NCBI GenBank assembly: GCA_045133795.1 | Contig: JBGUUT010000106.1 | Span: forward strand, 1-16,844 | DNA length: 16,844 nucleotides | From: RGIG8597 sp045133795 | GTDB lineage: Bacteria; Spirochaetota; GWE2-31-10 | Reading direction: 5' to 3' | Part shown: one piece after another, positions 7,235 through 14,964 of the stretch | Position numbering within the stretch: position 1 is the stretch's first letter | Layout of the letters: every line of letters starts with the position of its first letter | Translations under genes and position numbers: made by a program | The notes under the pieces: model-generated | Seen by the model: the letters and a program-made list of their open reading frames with translations, nothing else | Told to the model about the DNA's origin: nothing | The model's database searches: none

Positions 7235-8119
7235 TTACATTTGCAAATCTGCACTTGCCGAGTAATATTGTCCCTCTTTAAGCACTATTACCGCAATTTT
7301 GTAGATTATTCCTGCATTCAAACTTGATGTGTAGATTGTAAATGTCGATGATGTTCCGCTTTGTTCTATTTTGCCGTCAATATTCCATGTATATTTTTCA
7401 AAGCCGGCATCTGCCGTAAATGTCACCGTAGTTTCGTCTGTCACCTGTTGCAAATTAACTTCCGGTTCATTTTGAGTGATTGTAATTGCGGCTTTGTTCG
7501 CTACCCATTTGGCATAAAGAACAATGCTCTCTTGCGTAGTCTGCGTGATTTGCGTTACTTGGTTTTCTGTACAAGCTTCGTCTGTGTACCAACCTGCAAA
7601 TGAGAATCTGTCTTTTGTCGGTTCCAAAAGCGTCTGAGATGTTTGCCCCATTTCCAGATAAAACGGATTGTCGATATTATTTTTTCCGCCGTCGAGCATA
7701 TAGATGATTTTGTAAGCATCATCCGGAAGCCCGATAGCATAAAGTGTCACACTTTCATTGAAAGTTGCAGTTTCCAGATAACGTGTACCCATTCCGTCGG
7801 CACTTGTGTTCCAATATAAAAATTTGTCACTTGTCAATGTCGGCAATTCAATACTTCTTCCGGGAAGCACTTTTATAATTGGCGGTACAGTCTCATCGAT
7901 TCCGTTTACATCAAATGTGATTGTGATGAAATTGTCCTCAATTTCACCGCCACCTCCTCCGCCGCCGTTTCCTCCTTCGTTATTTCCGCCACTGCCTTGA
8001 TTGCCACCGCCGTTTCCGCCGCTGTTTATATCTTCATTTCCAAACAAACAACAACCGGACAGCATTGCCGAAAGCATAAAAATTATGCTTATGCTTTTTG
8101 TCAAACTTTTGATTTTCAT
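7235..8119 (-). CDS. Lipoprotein with Gly-rich stalk and Listeria-Bacteroides repeats
   Basis: 294 residues. The signal peptide ends in a good lipobox, Leu-Ser-Gly-Cys, at Cys23. Residues 33-58 are an Asn/Gly-rich flexible stalk that would hold the rest off the membrane. Two Listeria-Bacteroides (InlB B / Flg_new type) repeats follow, about 64-129 (diverged, Tyr-Trp-Asn-Thr) and 135-206 (Phe-Ala-Gly-Trp-Tyr-Thr-Asp ... Leu-Tyr-Ala-Lys-Trp). The last 85 residues form a beta-rich Ig/PKD-like domain (Tyr-Thr-Trp-Asn-Ile-Asp-Gly at 243-249). AAGGAG lies 8 bases before the ATG. It is 14 bases upstream of the LRR gene, whose ribosome site abuts this stop codon, so the two are probably co-transcribed and their products may work together. 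No catalytic motif is seen; a structural or adhesive role is inferred. Confidence 0.88.
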   Translation of the reverse strand: MKIKSLTKSISIIFMLSAMLSGCCLFGNEDINSGGNGGGNQGSGGNNEGGNGGGGGGGEIEDNFITITFDVNGIDETVPPIIKVLPGRSIELPTLTSDKFLYWNTSADGMGTRYLETATFNESVTLYAIGLPDDAYKIIYMLDGGKNNIDNPFYLEMGQTSQTLLEPTKDRFSFAGWYTDEACTENQVTQITQTTQESIVLYAKWVANKAAITITQNEPEVNLQQVTDETTVTFTADAGFEKYTWNIDGKIEQSGTSSTFTIYTSSLNAGIIYKIAVIVLKEGQYYSASADLQM

Positions 8120-8310
8120 CTTTCTTTCTCCTTATAATTTAATATTGTTTATACATTTACTTCTACGCAACCCCATGTTGCCACACGGATTCGCAAGCAA
8201 AGCTTGCACAAAGTTTTTTTTATTGTTCAAAGAACAACGAGGTTTTAAGGGGGATTTTTCTTTTTTGCGATAAAAAGAAAAGTCCCCCTTTACCCCCCAA
8301 AAGAAAAGAA

Positions 8311-8371
8311 CGCTTCTAAGATGAGTTTGCAACGCAAACGAATGAAGTATTTCTGCAAGAAATACCAAGCG
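8311..8371 (-). repeat. Three-way-junction hairpin repeat, copy B1
   Basis: On the minus strand: closing CGCTT pairs with AAGCG (8371-8367 with 8315-8311). It encloses hairpin 1 TATTTC/GAAATA (8364-8359, 8353-8348, 5-base loop), linker CTTCATTC, and hairpin 2 GTTTGC/GCAAAC (8339-8334, 8330-8325, 3-base loop), followed by TCATC. Copy A lacks exactly 60 bases here (8316-8375). Confidence 0.82.
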
Positions 8372-8514
8372 TAAGCCTATCGGCGAGTTCATTCTCTCAT
8401 GCACCATCTCCCAAACTTACCGTAAGTCTGAACTTGCCAAGGAATGGGGTGGTCATAGGAGGGGAAAACCTGCGGCCTGTAAAGAGCCGGTGTTCCCCTC
8501 CTAAAATTCCGTTG

Positions 8515-8574
8515 TTTCACTTGGTGTTTACAGACGTAAACACTTTGTTCGTTCACGTTGTGAACTCACCACTG
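8515..8574 (+). repeat. Three-way-junction hairpin repeat, copy B2
   Basis: Hairpin 1 is GTGTTTAC (8524-8531) / GTAAACAC (8536-8543), then linker TTTGTTC, then hairpin 2 GTTCAC (8551-8556) / GTGAAC (8560-8565), then TCACC. The outer stem (TGGTG with CACCA) competes with hairpin 1. Copy A lacks exactly these 60 bases, which sit inside the 5' arm of its TTGTTC-cct-GAACAA hairpin. Confidence 0.82.
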
Positions 8575-8690
8575 TTCCCTGAACAACAAAAACGCTTTAA
8601 TGCCGGCTTGCCCGGCAAAAGAAACTTTGAACCAAAGTTGCATTTCTGGGCGGACTTGTCCGCAAATAAAGCCCCCAAACCTGCAAAGGT

Positions 8691-9293
8691 TTAAAAATTT
8701 TCTGACTCCTCGATAATCTTAATCTCAAAACTGTCAGAATATCCTCGGTAATGGACAAATACGGTCTTGCCACCTTCTGCGGAATCTTCTTCCGTAAAAA
8801 GAAGTTCTTTTTTATCTACCGCCGTTTCCGTACCGTCAGAATTTTTAACTACGACTTCCAGACCGGCATAATCGCGTTTTTCGCTTTCGGTATATTCTGT
8901 TTTTGTAGGCAGCGACTTTATAACCAGCCCGATAGGAACGGCTTCGGTCACCTCTACAGTCCAGACAGCACTTGCGGTTTTGCCCTTATGCTTTACGGAT
9001 ACGGTAAGTTCCTGCGTACCGACTTTCATGCAGTCATAGCCGGAAATATTTTTTCCCGTGATATAAATTGTCTTTTCGCTGCCGTCGCTGAAAGCTCCGC
9101 GTACTGTAAGATTTGTTAAATTCAACGACTCACCTCGTGCATAAGAAGACTTCGCCAGAATCGAAGTTATATAAATCGACTCTATAAAAACCTCCTCTTC
9201 CTTTAGATATTCAAAAGGATTCCCCTCGTCAGTGCAGGTATCGCACGACCAAAAAATCATAAATGCTAAAATCAAAACAAATATTCTCTTCAT
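8691..9293 (-). CDS. Small lipoprotein with two bacterial Ig-like domains
   Basis: 200 residues. A short signal peptide ends at Cys17 (Phe-Trp-Ser-Cys, an unusual but spirochaete-compatible lipobox). Two Ig-like units follow, near 38-117 and 119-197. Each has the group 3/4 bacterial Ig pattern: Thr/Ala-x-Tyr ... Gly-x-x-Leu-x-Leu-Thr-x-Leu-x-Val then Ser/Asp-Asp-Gly-Ser/Thr-Glu. The second has the same layout (Tyr-Ala-Gly-Leu-Glu-Val-Val-Val ... Ser-Asp-Gly-Thr). AGAGG lies 7 bases before the ATG. It follows the giant beta-helix gene by 34 bases and is probably the last gene of that operon. Its TAA shares two bases with the terminal hairpin of repeat B, which may serve as its 3' end. Likely a structural surface protein; the partner is not known. 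Confidence 0.87.
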   Translation of the reverse strand: MKRIFVLILAFMIFWSCDTCTDEGNPFEYLKEEEVFIESIYITSILAKSSYARGESLNLTNLTVRGAFSDGSEKTIYITGKNISGYDCMKVGTQELTVSVKHKGKTASAVWTVEVTEAVPIGLVIKSLPTKTEYTESEKRDYAGLEVVVKNSDGTETAVDKKELLFTEEDSAEGGKTVFVHYRGYSDSFEIKIIEESENF

Positions 9294-9327
9294 AAATATA
9301 CCTCTGTCACATTAATATCCCTCGCTG

Positions 9328-12300
9328 TTAGGGAATGGGTACACCGTTATTGGTACAATTGGTAAATTCCAGATACGACGAATAATTTGCATTTTCGTGC
9401 CAAAGAGCCGGCACTTTAAACTTAACATTCGTAAACGTCCACAGCCCACTTTCGACATCATTAAATCCGAAAATTCCTAAATCACAAGTTAAATCGGATA
9501 CAGTACCGCTGCCGCCCTCAAAAGAAAAACCAAATCCGGCTGTTATGCTGCCGCCGGTAATCGTAGCGTTTCCATTCCATACCTTGATACCTTTTATATA
9601 CGTATCTTTATCTAATGTTATTTTACAGTCAGTTAATTTTATGGTTCCGCCTCCTACTTCCACCGCGCTGTAACCGTCATCCCTAAATACGCCCTGTACA
9701 TTACATTTTGTCATAGTAAGGTTTTTTGCCTTTGCACATACACCGTAATTAAAGATACTGTCGGTAATCGTAATACTCTTAAAGCCTTTACCGCTACAGT
9801 ATATGTCATCTGCGAGCAGAAGTGGCCTGTCGGCAGTTGAATTTGAGATTGTGACGGTACAACTGTCATAATTGGAAATATATACCAGAGGAGGATACGA
9901 CCTAGCTACTTGCTGCGAACCTCCGTAAATCGTAGAATTATTCTTGATTTCTAAAGTATTTAAACTGTGCATAACGTAGTTGCCACTACTTACATAATCA
10001 TAAGTAATTATAGGATAAGGAACTGAAGAATTATCAAAAGTTATCTTCCCGAATGCCAACGTTTTCGAGCCATATGACTCAATAGTAGGGATTGAGCTGC
10101 TTTTCACGGTAAGATTCACGCCGCTGTCATTTACAACAAAACGGCTACCGATAATCGGAGAATTCTCAATCGTAAGATTACATTTTCCGTAGAGACTGCA
10201 TAAACCGTATTTATTCGTCATATCGACCCCTTGGCAATTTTTAATCGTAAAATCTGAATCACAACACAAGCCGAATCCTGGAGACGAACCTCCCTCCACA
10301 CTTTCATCGGTTATGAAATTAGTATTGTAAATGCCGCCTGTTTTTACACTACCGGCTAACTTCGAATTAATATCCTCAACAGTCAAAACATTAAAAATAC
10401 AATTATTGATGTATAGTTCCCCGTCACTGCATCCATAGTGTATTACACGATTGTGACCGTCAACATTTTCAAGGTGCAACGATTTTGATGTTTTCAAATC
10501 CAAATGTTTTCTCATCCTCGGTTCAGGTGGATATTCAACCGTTGTATGGAAAGATAAATAACATTTGCTGTTTGGGCTTTTTCCTACGATTTTACAAGAT
10601 TCTACGTTGACATCTTCCAGTGTGATATTGTCACAGTTTTTGACTTCGAAGTTCTTTCCCGTTGCCCCTACTATTGTAGCGTCATTAAAAATTGCCCCGT
10701 CTACAAGTGCCGATTCTCTAAAATAAACTCTTCCGACGAACTCATCAAATGTTCCGCCGTTAATGTTCGCCTGTTCGGCATTGAAATCCAGATTTGAAGC
10801 ACTGCTTCCTATGAATGTACAATTGTCGAAAGATTGTGTTTTGCCGGTATTGTTTAGCTTTGTCTCTTTGATTTTGTCGGTTTCCTCCGCATTTGTTGTG
10901 TCAGAAATAAAAGTCGAGTTTTCGGCTTGCGTACTTTCGATATAGCCGGAGATTTCACAGTTTCTAAAACTGGCATTTCCCGCCGCTTTAAGACTTTTTC
11001 CGGCGTTGCCGTATTCGATATAGTTTGTATCCAAAGCACAATCGTTTATATCAAGACTTCCGGCATTAGCTACTTTGATTTTTCCGTTTTTTGCAAAAGC
11101 CGTTTTGTTTTTTAGAAATGTCAAGTACTCACAAATTACATCCCCGGCAAATCCTCTAAAATCACCGGCGGAAATGTTTGTTTCCTCCGCTTTAAATGCC
11201 ACCGTCGCAGTTGTATCGCTGTCTATGAATTTACAATTATCAAAAGATTGTGTTTCGCCGGTATTGTCCAACTTTATTCCATTGAAAGTTGAGTTTGCAA
11301 TTTCCGTATATTCTATTTCGCCGGAGATTTCGCAATTATTAAAAACCGCTCTTGCCGCTTTTAGATTTTTTCCGTCATCGCCGTATTCGATATAGTTTGT
11401 ATCCATTGTACAGTCTTCTATATTAAGACTTCCCGCATTAGCTACCAGAATTTTTGTATTTTGTGCAAAAGTCGTTTTGCTTTTTATAAACGTCGAGTAC
11501 TCACTGTTTACTTCTCCGGCGAAATCATCAAAATTACAACCGGAAATATTTGTTTCCTCTGCTTTAAATGCCATCGTCGCAGTCGTATCGCTGTCTATGA
11601 ATTTACAATTATCAAAAGACTGTGTTTTCCCGTCTGTGTCCAACTTTATTCCATTGAAAGTTGAGTTTGTAATTTCCGTATATTCTATTTCGCCGGAAAT
11701 TTCACAAGCATCAAAAGTCGTATCTGTCACATTAAGACTTCCGTTATCCAGTGCGATATCGGTATTTTGCAACAAACAGTCTGTCATATTAAAAGTTGCG
11801 GTAGCTCCGTTTACTACAATTTGTGTATTTCCGGAAAACGCTACGTTATCCAAAGAAAGTGACAAATTGTCAGAGAAATTTTGTTGTGTATAAATTCCGC
11901 TGTTTTCACCGTCGATACCAATCATTTCTATATTTTCAAAATACAATTCACAGCTTTGCTGTTTGGTACTGATACTGAAACCTTTGAGTTTTGTTTTTTT
12001 GGAAGCGTCCCTTTCCGCAGCATTTGTTTCCGTACCGGCAAATCCTCCCTTTACGGAGATTATTCCGCCTACTGCGAGTTTGTTGCCGGGATTTTCGGCG
12101 ACATATTCGTCTGTGTTGTCACATATCCAGATTTCACACGGAACCTGACCGGCTACACTTTCGGCACTTGCCAATGCAGTTTCCAGTGACATATATGCGT
12201 CATCCCATGTAGAACCGTTGTTGTGTCCCGTAGCACGATTGTTTACATATATTATGCTTCCGCTTTCCTGTACACGAACTGTGTATTCTTTTTCATATTT

Positions 12301-14952
12301 ACCGTTTTCACTTATTACTTTGTATGTGACCGGTCCCGAAAAGTCGTTAAGTGTCACACCGCTGGTCTGAAGTTCGCCGTCTACATAGACATTTCCCTCT
12401 GCTTCAAATGTCGCTGCCAACGGCTTTTCACGGCTTCCGCTGCCGTACGGCAAATACGCAAAGATTTCTTGTGTTCGCTGTGTGACGGACGCATTTACAT
12501 TTTCGCTTAAACTGTCGTTCTGGGTACTTTTTTTGAATGAAAATGATGCTATTTCACATAAAGAATCCGTATCTTTTTTAAATAAAGTACGTACCGTATA
12601 TAGTTTTGTAACACTTTCGTCGTCTGCTGCGACTACTTTATAATAAACATTGTTTGAAAAATCCTGTTCACTGTATCCGGAAGTTTGCATTATTCCGTCG
12701 ACATAGATTTTTCCCGTTCCCGAAAAAATCGGCATGAGGTTATAAGGTTCTGTCGCACTTGAATAAGGAACTTCGATATCTATCGTTGAGTTTGCATCGT
12801 TTATAAATCCTTTTGCATCATATGATATGTCTTTGTTCAGATACATCGGAAAACTAAAACTGTTTATCAATGCAGTTGCCGGTTCTACCTTGTTGAATTC
12901 TACATTGACTGTATAAAGTCTCGAAAATTGTTTGTCTTTTGAAACACACAAATATTCTACCGGTGTAGAAAAGTTTTGAGACGAAACTCCGCTGCTCTGC
13001 TGTATGTAGTCTACACTTACAGTTCCCGGTGAATAAAAATACGGAATCAAAATATCAGGTTTGGCTCCGTCATAGTTTACGGTTACCGTTATATACCCAA
13101 AGTCTCCCTCATCGGCAATAGACGCTACGACACTTTGTTTGATATCCGGGTTGTCCGGTCTCCAAAATCTAAAGTCAGTTATACTTCTGATTGTATCCGG
13201 GTCAAAACTTTGGTCGACTTCTATAGTATAAACAGCTTTGTTGCTGCCTTTATAAACCGTAACCGTACATTTTCGCTCATAAGCCGTAAACGGAATTTTT
13301 GTTTCTCCGGAAATAAGGTCTGTTTCCGCACTGCCGCCTATTTGATAAGTGACTTTGTCGCCATAGTAAGTAAATTCAGGAATAAGCCCGAAATCTCCAT
13401 ACTCTACCGGATACACGGCATACGCAACAAAGTTTACCTCTGAATCTTTCCACGCAATACAGTCTTTCATCAAACCGCTGTTGTTATATTTAGTAAATAC
13501 CACTTTTTCCAAAACCGGATCGATTTTTAATACATTACATTTTATCCTATAAAGTTTTACGGTTTTGTCTGCTCCTGCAACGGCAAAAACTACGGTTTCT
13601 CGGAAATCAATCGGAATCGAAAGTTCCTGAGGAAATTGAATGTCGTTTTCTGTCAACCAGTTGGCAATGTAAGCTTCAATGTTGGTACTTGTACTGTAAC
13701 CGGAATAAAAACTCAACATCTGTTCAAAAGTCAAACCAAGACTCAACAGATATTTTTGAGTCAACGGAAGAACCGTCGCTTCAGGTGAAACTTTGACTAC
13801 CGGGTACAATGCCGAAATATCGACATCACTGTCTACCGAAAATTCTACGGAATTTTCGTATATTTCGGCTTCGCCCTGCTGACCTGCAACGGCAAAGAAA
13901 GTAATATTTTTTTCATAAACCGGTGCGACCGGTGACCACTGTGCATAAAGCGTCATATCAGATGTAATCGAAATTGGCTGCTCGTCTGAATAAAAAGTTC
14001 CGCTTCCGTCCGGTTTTGTATTCCAACCGTCAAATATATAATCTGTATAGAAGAAACAATTGTGATTTAAGTTTTGTTCCTTTTGGCTGATAAATGTCTG
14101 AGTGTATTGTTTATTTCTTCCGTCATTGGAAGCAAACGTTATCGTATACAGTTGTGCAGGTTCTTCTTGATATGCGTCAACATATATCCACTGTGCATAA
14201 AGTGTTATATTGGATGTAATAGAGATATATTGTTTGTTGGCGTAAAAAGTTCCGCTTCCGTCTTTTTCCGTATTCCAACCTTTAAACACATAACTTGCAC
14301 GAGAAAAACAATTGTAATTTAATTTTTGTTCCTTTCCGCTGACAAATGTCTGAGTATATTTTCTGTTTGTGTCGTCATTAGAATCAAACATTACCGTATA
14401 TATCGCTGATTCTTCTGGTTTTTCTACGGTCGGATTCTCTTCCTCTTCTCCGGATGACGGCATTTTTTGCACTTCAATCTTGTAAAAATTAGTCGCCGCA
14501 CGCCCGGAAATAACTAAAAAATAAACCGATTGAGAAAAATTAACAGGCAAAGAAAGTGACGGTATACGAAAATCCGGATTTTCACGGATAAAATCAAACA
14601 CCCACTCTTTTACATTGTCCGAAGAAAAAGCTTCCTGTAATTTTACGGCAAAAGTCAACAAGTCCATTGACGGAAAAGCCGCATTTAAATATTCCAACGT
14701 AATCGGTATTATAGAAGCACCGTCAGAAACTTTTATAACCGGAATTAATTTCGTTATGTCTGTATCGGCCGCAACCGTCAGAGTTATATTTTGCTTGTCT
14801 CTGTATTCCGTACAGTCGATGTCTTGCATTTGTGCGTTCTTCAATCCGCAAGATATTATCTCCTTATTCGGCGGCGGAATAAGATCATGCACGTAGTTTG
14901 AACAAGAAGCAAATAAAATCGTAATAACAATACTTAATAAAATCTTTTTCAT
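9328..14952 (-). CDS. Giant modular lipoprotein with C-terminal right-handed beta-helix
   Basis: 1874 residues. The signal peptide ends at Cys17 (Phe-Ala-Ser-Cys). Visible modules: a DUF5018-like domain with a helical insertion (about 31-163); a Glu/Pro linker; two Listeria-Bacteroides repeats (about 184-256 and 268-340, each with Gly-Trp-Asn-Thr-x-x-Asp-Gly-Ser-Gly-Thr-Phe-Tyr); a second copy of the first domain (346-473); about four beta-sandwich units ending in Tyr-Thr-Val-like strands (478-895); then a parallel beta-helix to the end. The helix opens Ile-Tyr-Val-Asn and carries the Gly-Gly-Phe-Ala-Gly-Thr-Glu motif common in passenger-like beta-helix proteins. It includes a 124/125-residue tandem repeat. 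AGGAG at 14962-14966 overlaps the upstream stop codon, so it is coupled to the OmpA-like gene. No autotransporter barrel is present, so it is anchored by lipid. An adhesin or polysaccharide-binding role is inferred; no catalytic residues are recognised. Confidence 0.9.
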   Translation of the reverse strand: MKKILLSIVITILFASCSNYVHDLIPPPNKEIISCGLKNAQMQDIDCTEYRDKQNITLTVAADTDITKLIPVIKVSDGASIIPITLEYLNAAFPSMDLLTFAVKLQEAFSSDNVKEWVFDFIRENPDFRIPSLSLPVNFSQSVYFLVISGRAATNFYKIEVQKMPSSGEEEENPTVEKPEESAIYTVMFDSNDDTNRKYTQTFVSGKEQKLNYNCFSRASYVFKGWNTEKDGSGTFYANKQYISITSNITLYAQWIYVDAYQEEPAQLYTITFASNDGRNKQYTQTFISQKEQNLNHNCFFYTDYIFDGWNTKPDGSGTFYSDEQPISITSDMTLYAQWSPVAPVYEKNITFFAVAGQQGEAEIYENSVEFSVDSDVDISALYPVVKVSPEATVLPLTQKYLLSLGLTFEQMLSFYSGYSTSTNIEAYIANWLTENDIQFPQELSIPIDFRETVVFAVAGADKTVKLYRIKCNVLKIDPVLEKVVFTKYNNSGLMKDCIAWKDSEVNFVAYAVYPVEYGDFGLIPEFTYYGDKVTYQIGGSAETDLISGETKIPFTAYERKCTVTVYKGSNKAVYTIEVDQSFDPDTIRSITDFRFWRPDNPDIKQSVVASIADEGDFGYITVTVNYDGAKPDILIPYFYSPGTVSVDYIQQSSGVSSQNFSTPVEYLCVSKDKQFSRLYTVNVEFNKVEPATALINSFSFPMYLNKDISYDAKGFINDANSTIDIEVPYSSATEPYNLMPIFSGTGKIYVDGIMQTSGYSEQDFSNNVYYKVVAADDESVTKLYTVRTLFKKDTDSLCEIASFSFKKSTQNDSLSENVNASVTQRTQEIFAYLPYGSGSREKPLAATFEAEGNVYVDGELQTSGVTLNDFSGPVTYKVISENGKYEKEYTVRVQESGSIIYVNNRATGHNNGSTWDDAYMSLETALASAESVAGQVPCEIWICDNTDEYVAENPGNKLAVGGIISVKGGFAGTETNAAERDASKKTKLKGFSISTKQQSCELYFENIEMIGIDGENSGIYTQQNFSDNLSLSLDNVAFSGNTQIVVNGATATFNMTDCLLQNTDIALDNGSLNVTDTTFDACEISGEIEYTEITNSTFNGIKLDTDGKTQSFDNCKFIDSDTTATMAFKAEETNISGCNFDDFAGEVNSEYSTFIKSKTTFAQNTKILVANAGSLNIEDCTMDTNYIEYGDDGKNLKAARAVFNNCEISGEIEYTEIANSTFNGIKLDNTGETQSFDNCKFIDSDTTATVAFKAEETNISAGDFRGFAGDVICEYLTFLKNKTAFAKNGKIKVANAGSLDINDCALDTNYIEYGNAGKSLKAAGNASFRNCEISGYIESTQAENSTFISDTTNAEETDKIKETKLNNTGKTQSFDNCTFIGSSASNLDFNAEQANINGGTFDEFVGRVYFRESALVDGAIFNDATIVGATGKNFEVKNCDNITLEDVNVESCKIVGKSPNSKCYLSFHTTVEYPPEPRMRKHLDLKTSKSLHLENVDGHNRVIHYGCSDGELYINNCIFNVLTVEDINSKLAGSVKTGGIYNTNFITDESVEGGSSPGFGLCCDSDFTIKNCQGVDMTNKYGLCSLYGKCNLTIENSPIIGSRFVVNDSGVNLTVKSSSIPTIESYGSKTLAFGKITFDNSSVPYPIITYDYVSSGNYVMHSLNTLEIKNNSTIYGGSQQVARSYPPLVYISNYDSCTVTISNSTADRPLLLADDIYCSGKGFKSITITDSIFNYGVCAKAKNLTMTKCNVQGVFRDDGYSAVEVGGGTIKLTDCKITLDKDTYIKGIKVWNGNATITGGSITAGFGFSFEGGSGTVSDLTCDLGIFGFNDVESGLWTFTNVKFKVPALWHENANYSSYLEFTNCTNNGVPIP
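10960..11706 (-). repeat. 372/375-base tandem repeat in the beta-helix
   Basis: Copy 1 covers 11706-11335 (124 codons) and copy 2 covers 11334-10960 (125 codons). Both begin Cys-Glu-Ile-Ser-Gly-Glu-Ile-Glu-Tyr-Thr and share long stretches, including Asn-Ser-Thr-Phe-Asn-Gly-Ile-Lys-Leu and Asp-Thr-Asn-Tyr-Ile-Glu-Tyr-Gly. A third, more diverged and incomplete copy runs from 10959 to about 10680. Confidence 0.88.
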
Positions 14953-14964
14953 TACTTTTTTCTC

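Larger units (their letters stand above)
8160..8692. repeat. Long hairpin-string repeat, copy B
   Basis: This fills the gap between the two surface-gene groups. Hairpins in order: GCAAGC (8193-8198) with GCTTGC (8202-8207); TTGTTC (8223-8228) with GAACAA (8232-8237); a long stem opening GGGGGA (8249) and closing TCCCCC (8288); element B1; ACTTA/TAAGT near 8414-8426; AGGAGGGGAA (8457-8466) with TTCCCCTCCT (8493-8502); element B2; GCCGG (8602-8606) with CCGGC (8612-8616); AACTTT (8623-8628) with AAAGTT (8634-8639); GCGGAC (8650-8655) with GTCCGC (8658-8663); AAACCT (8677-8682) with AGGTTT (8687-8692). From 8278 on it is copy A plus two 60-base units. The final hairpin reaches into the stop codon of the Ig-like lipoprotein gene. 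No promoter for the gene at 8119 could be picked out. Confidence 0.9.

Noticed and set aside
8132..8407. Minus-strand frame of 91 codons in repeat B
   Set aside because: It lies wholly in hairpin repeat DNA, has no ribosome site or family signal, and its sequence is the translation of palindromes.
10763..12510. Several plus-strand frames opposite the beta-helix gene
   Set aside because: Shadows of the long minus-strand gene; no starts with ribosome sites and no family match.
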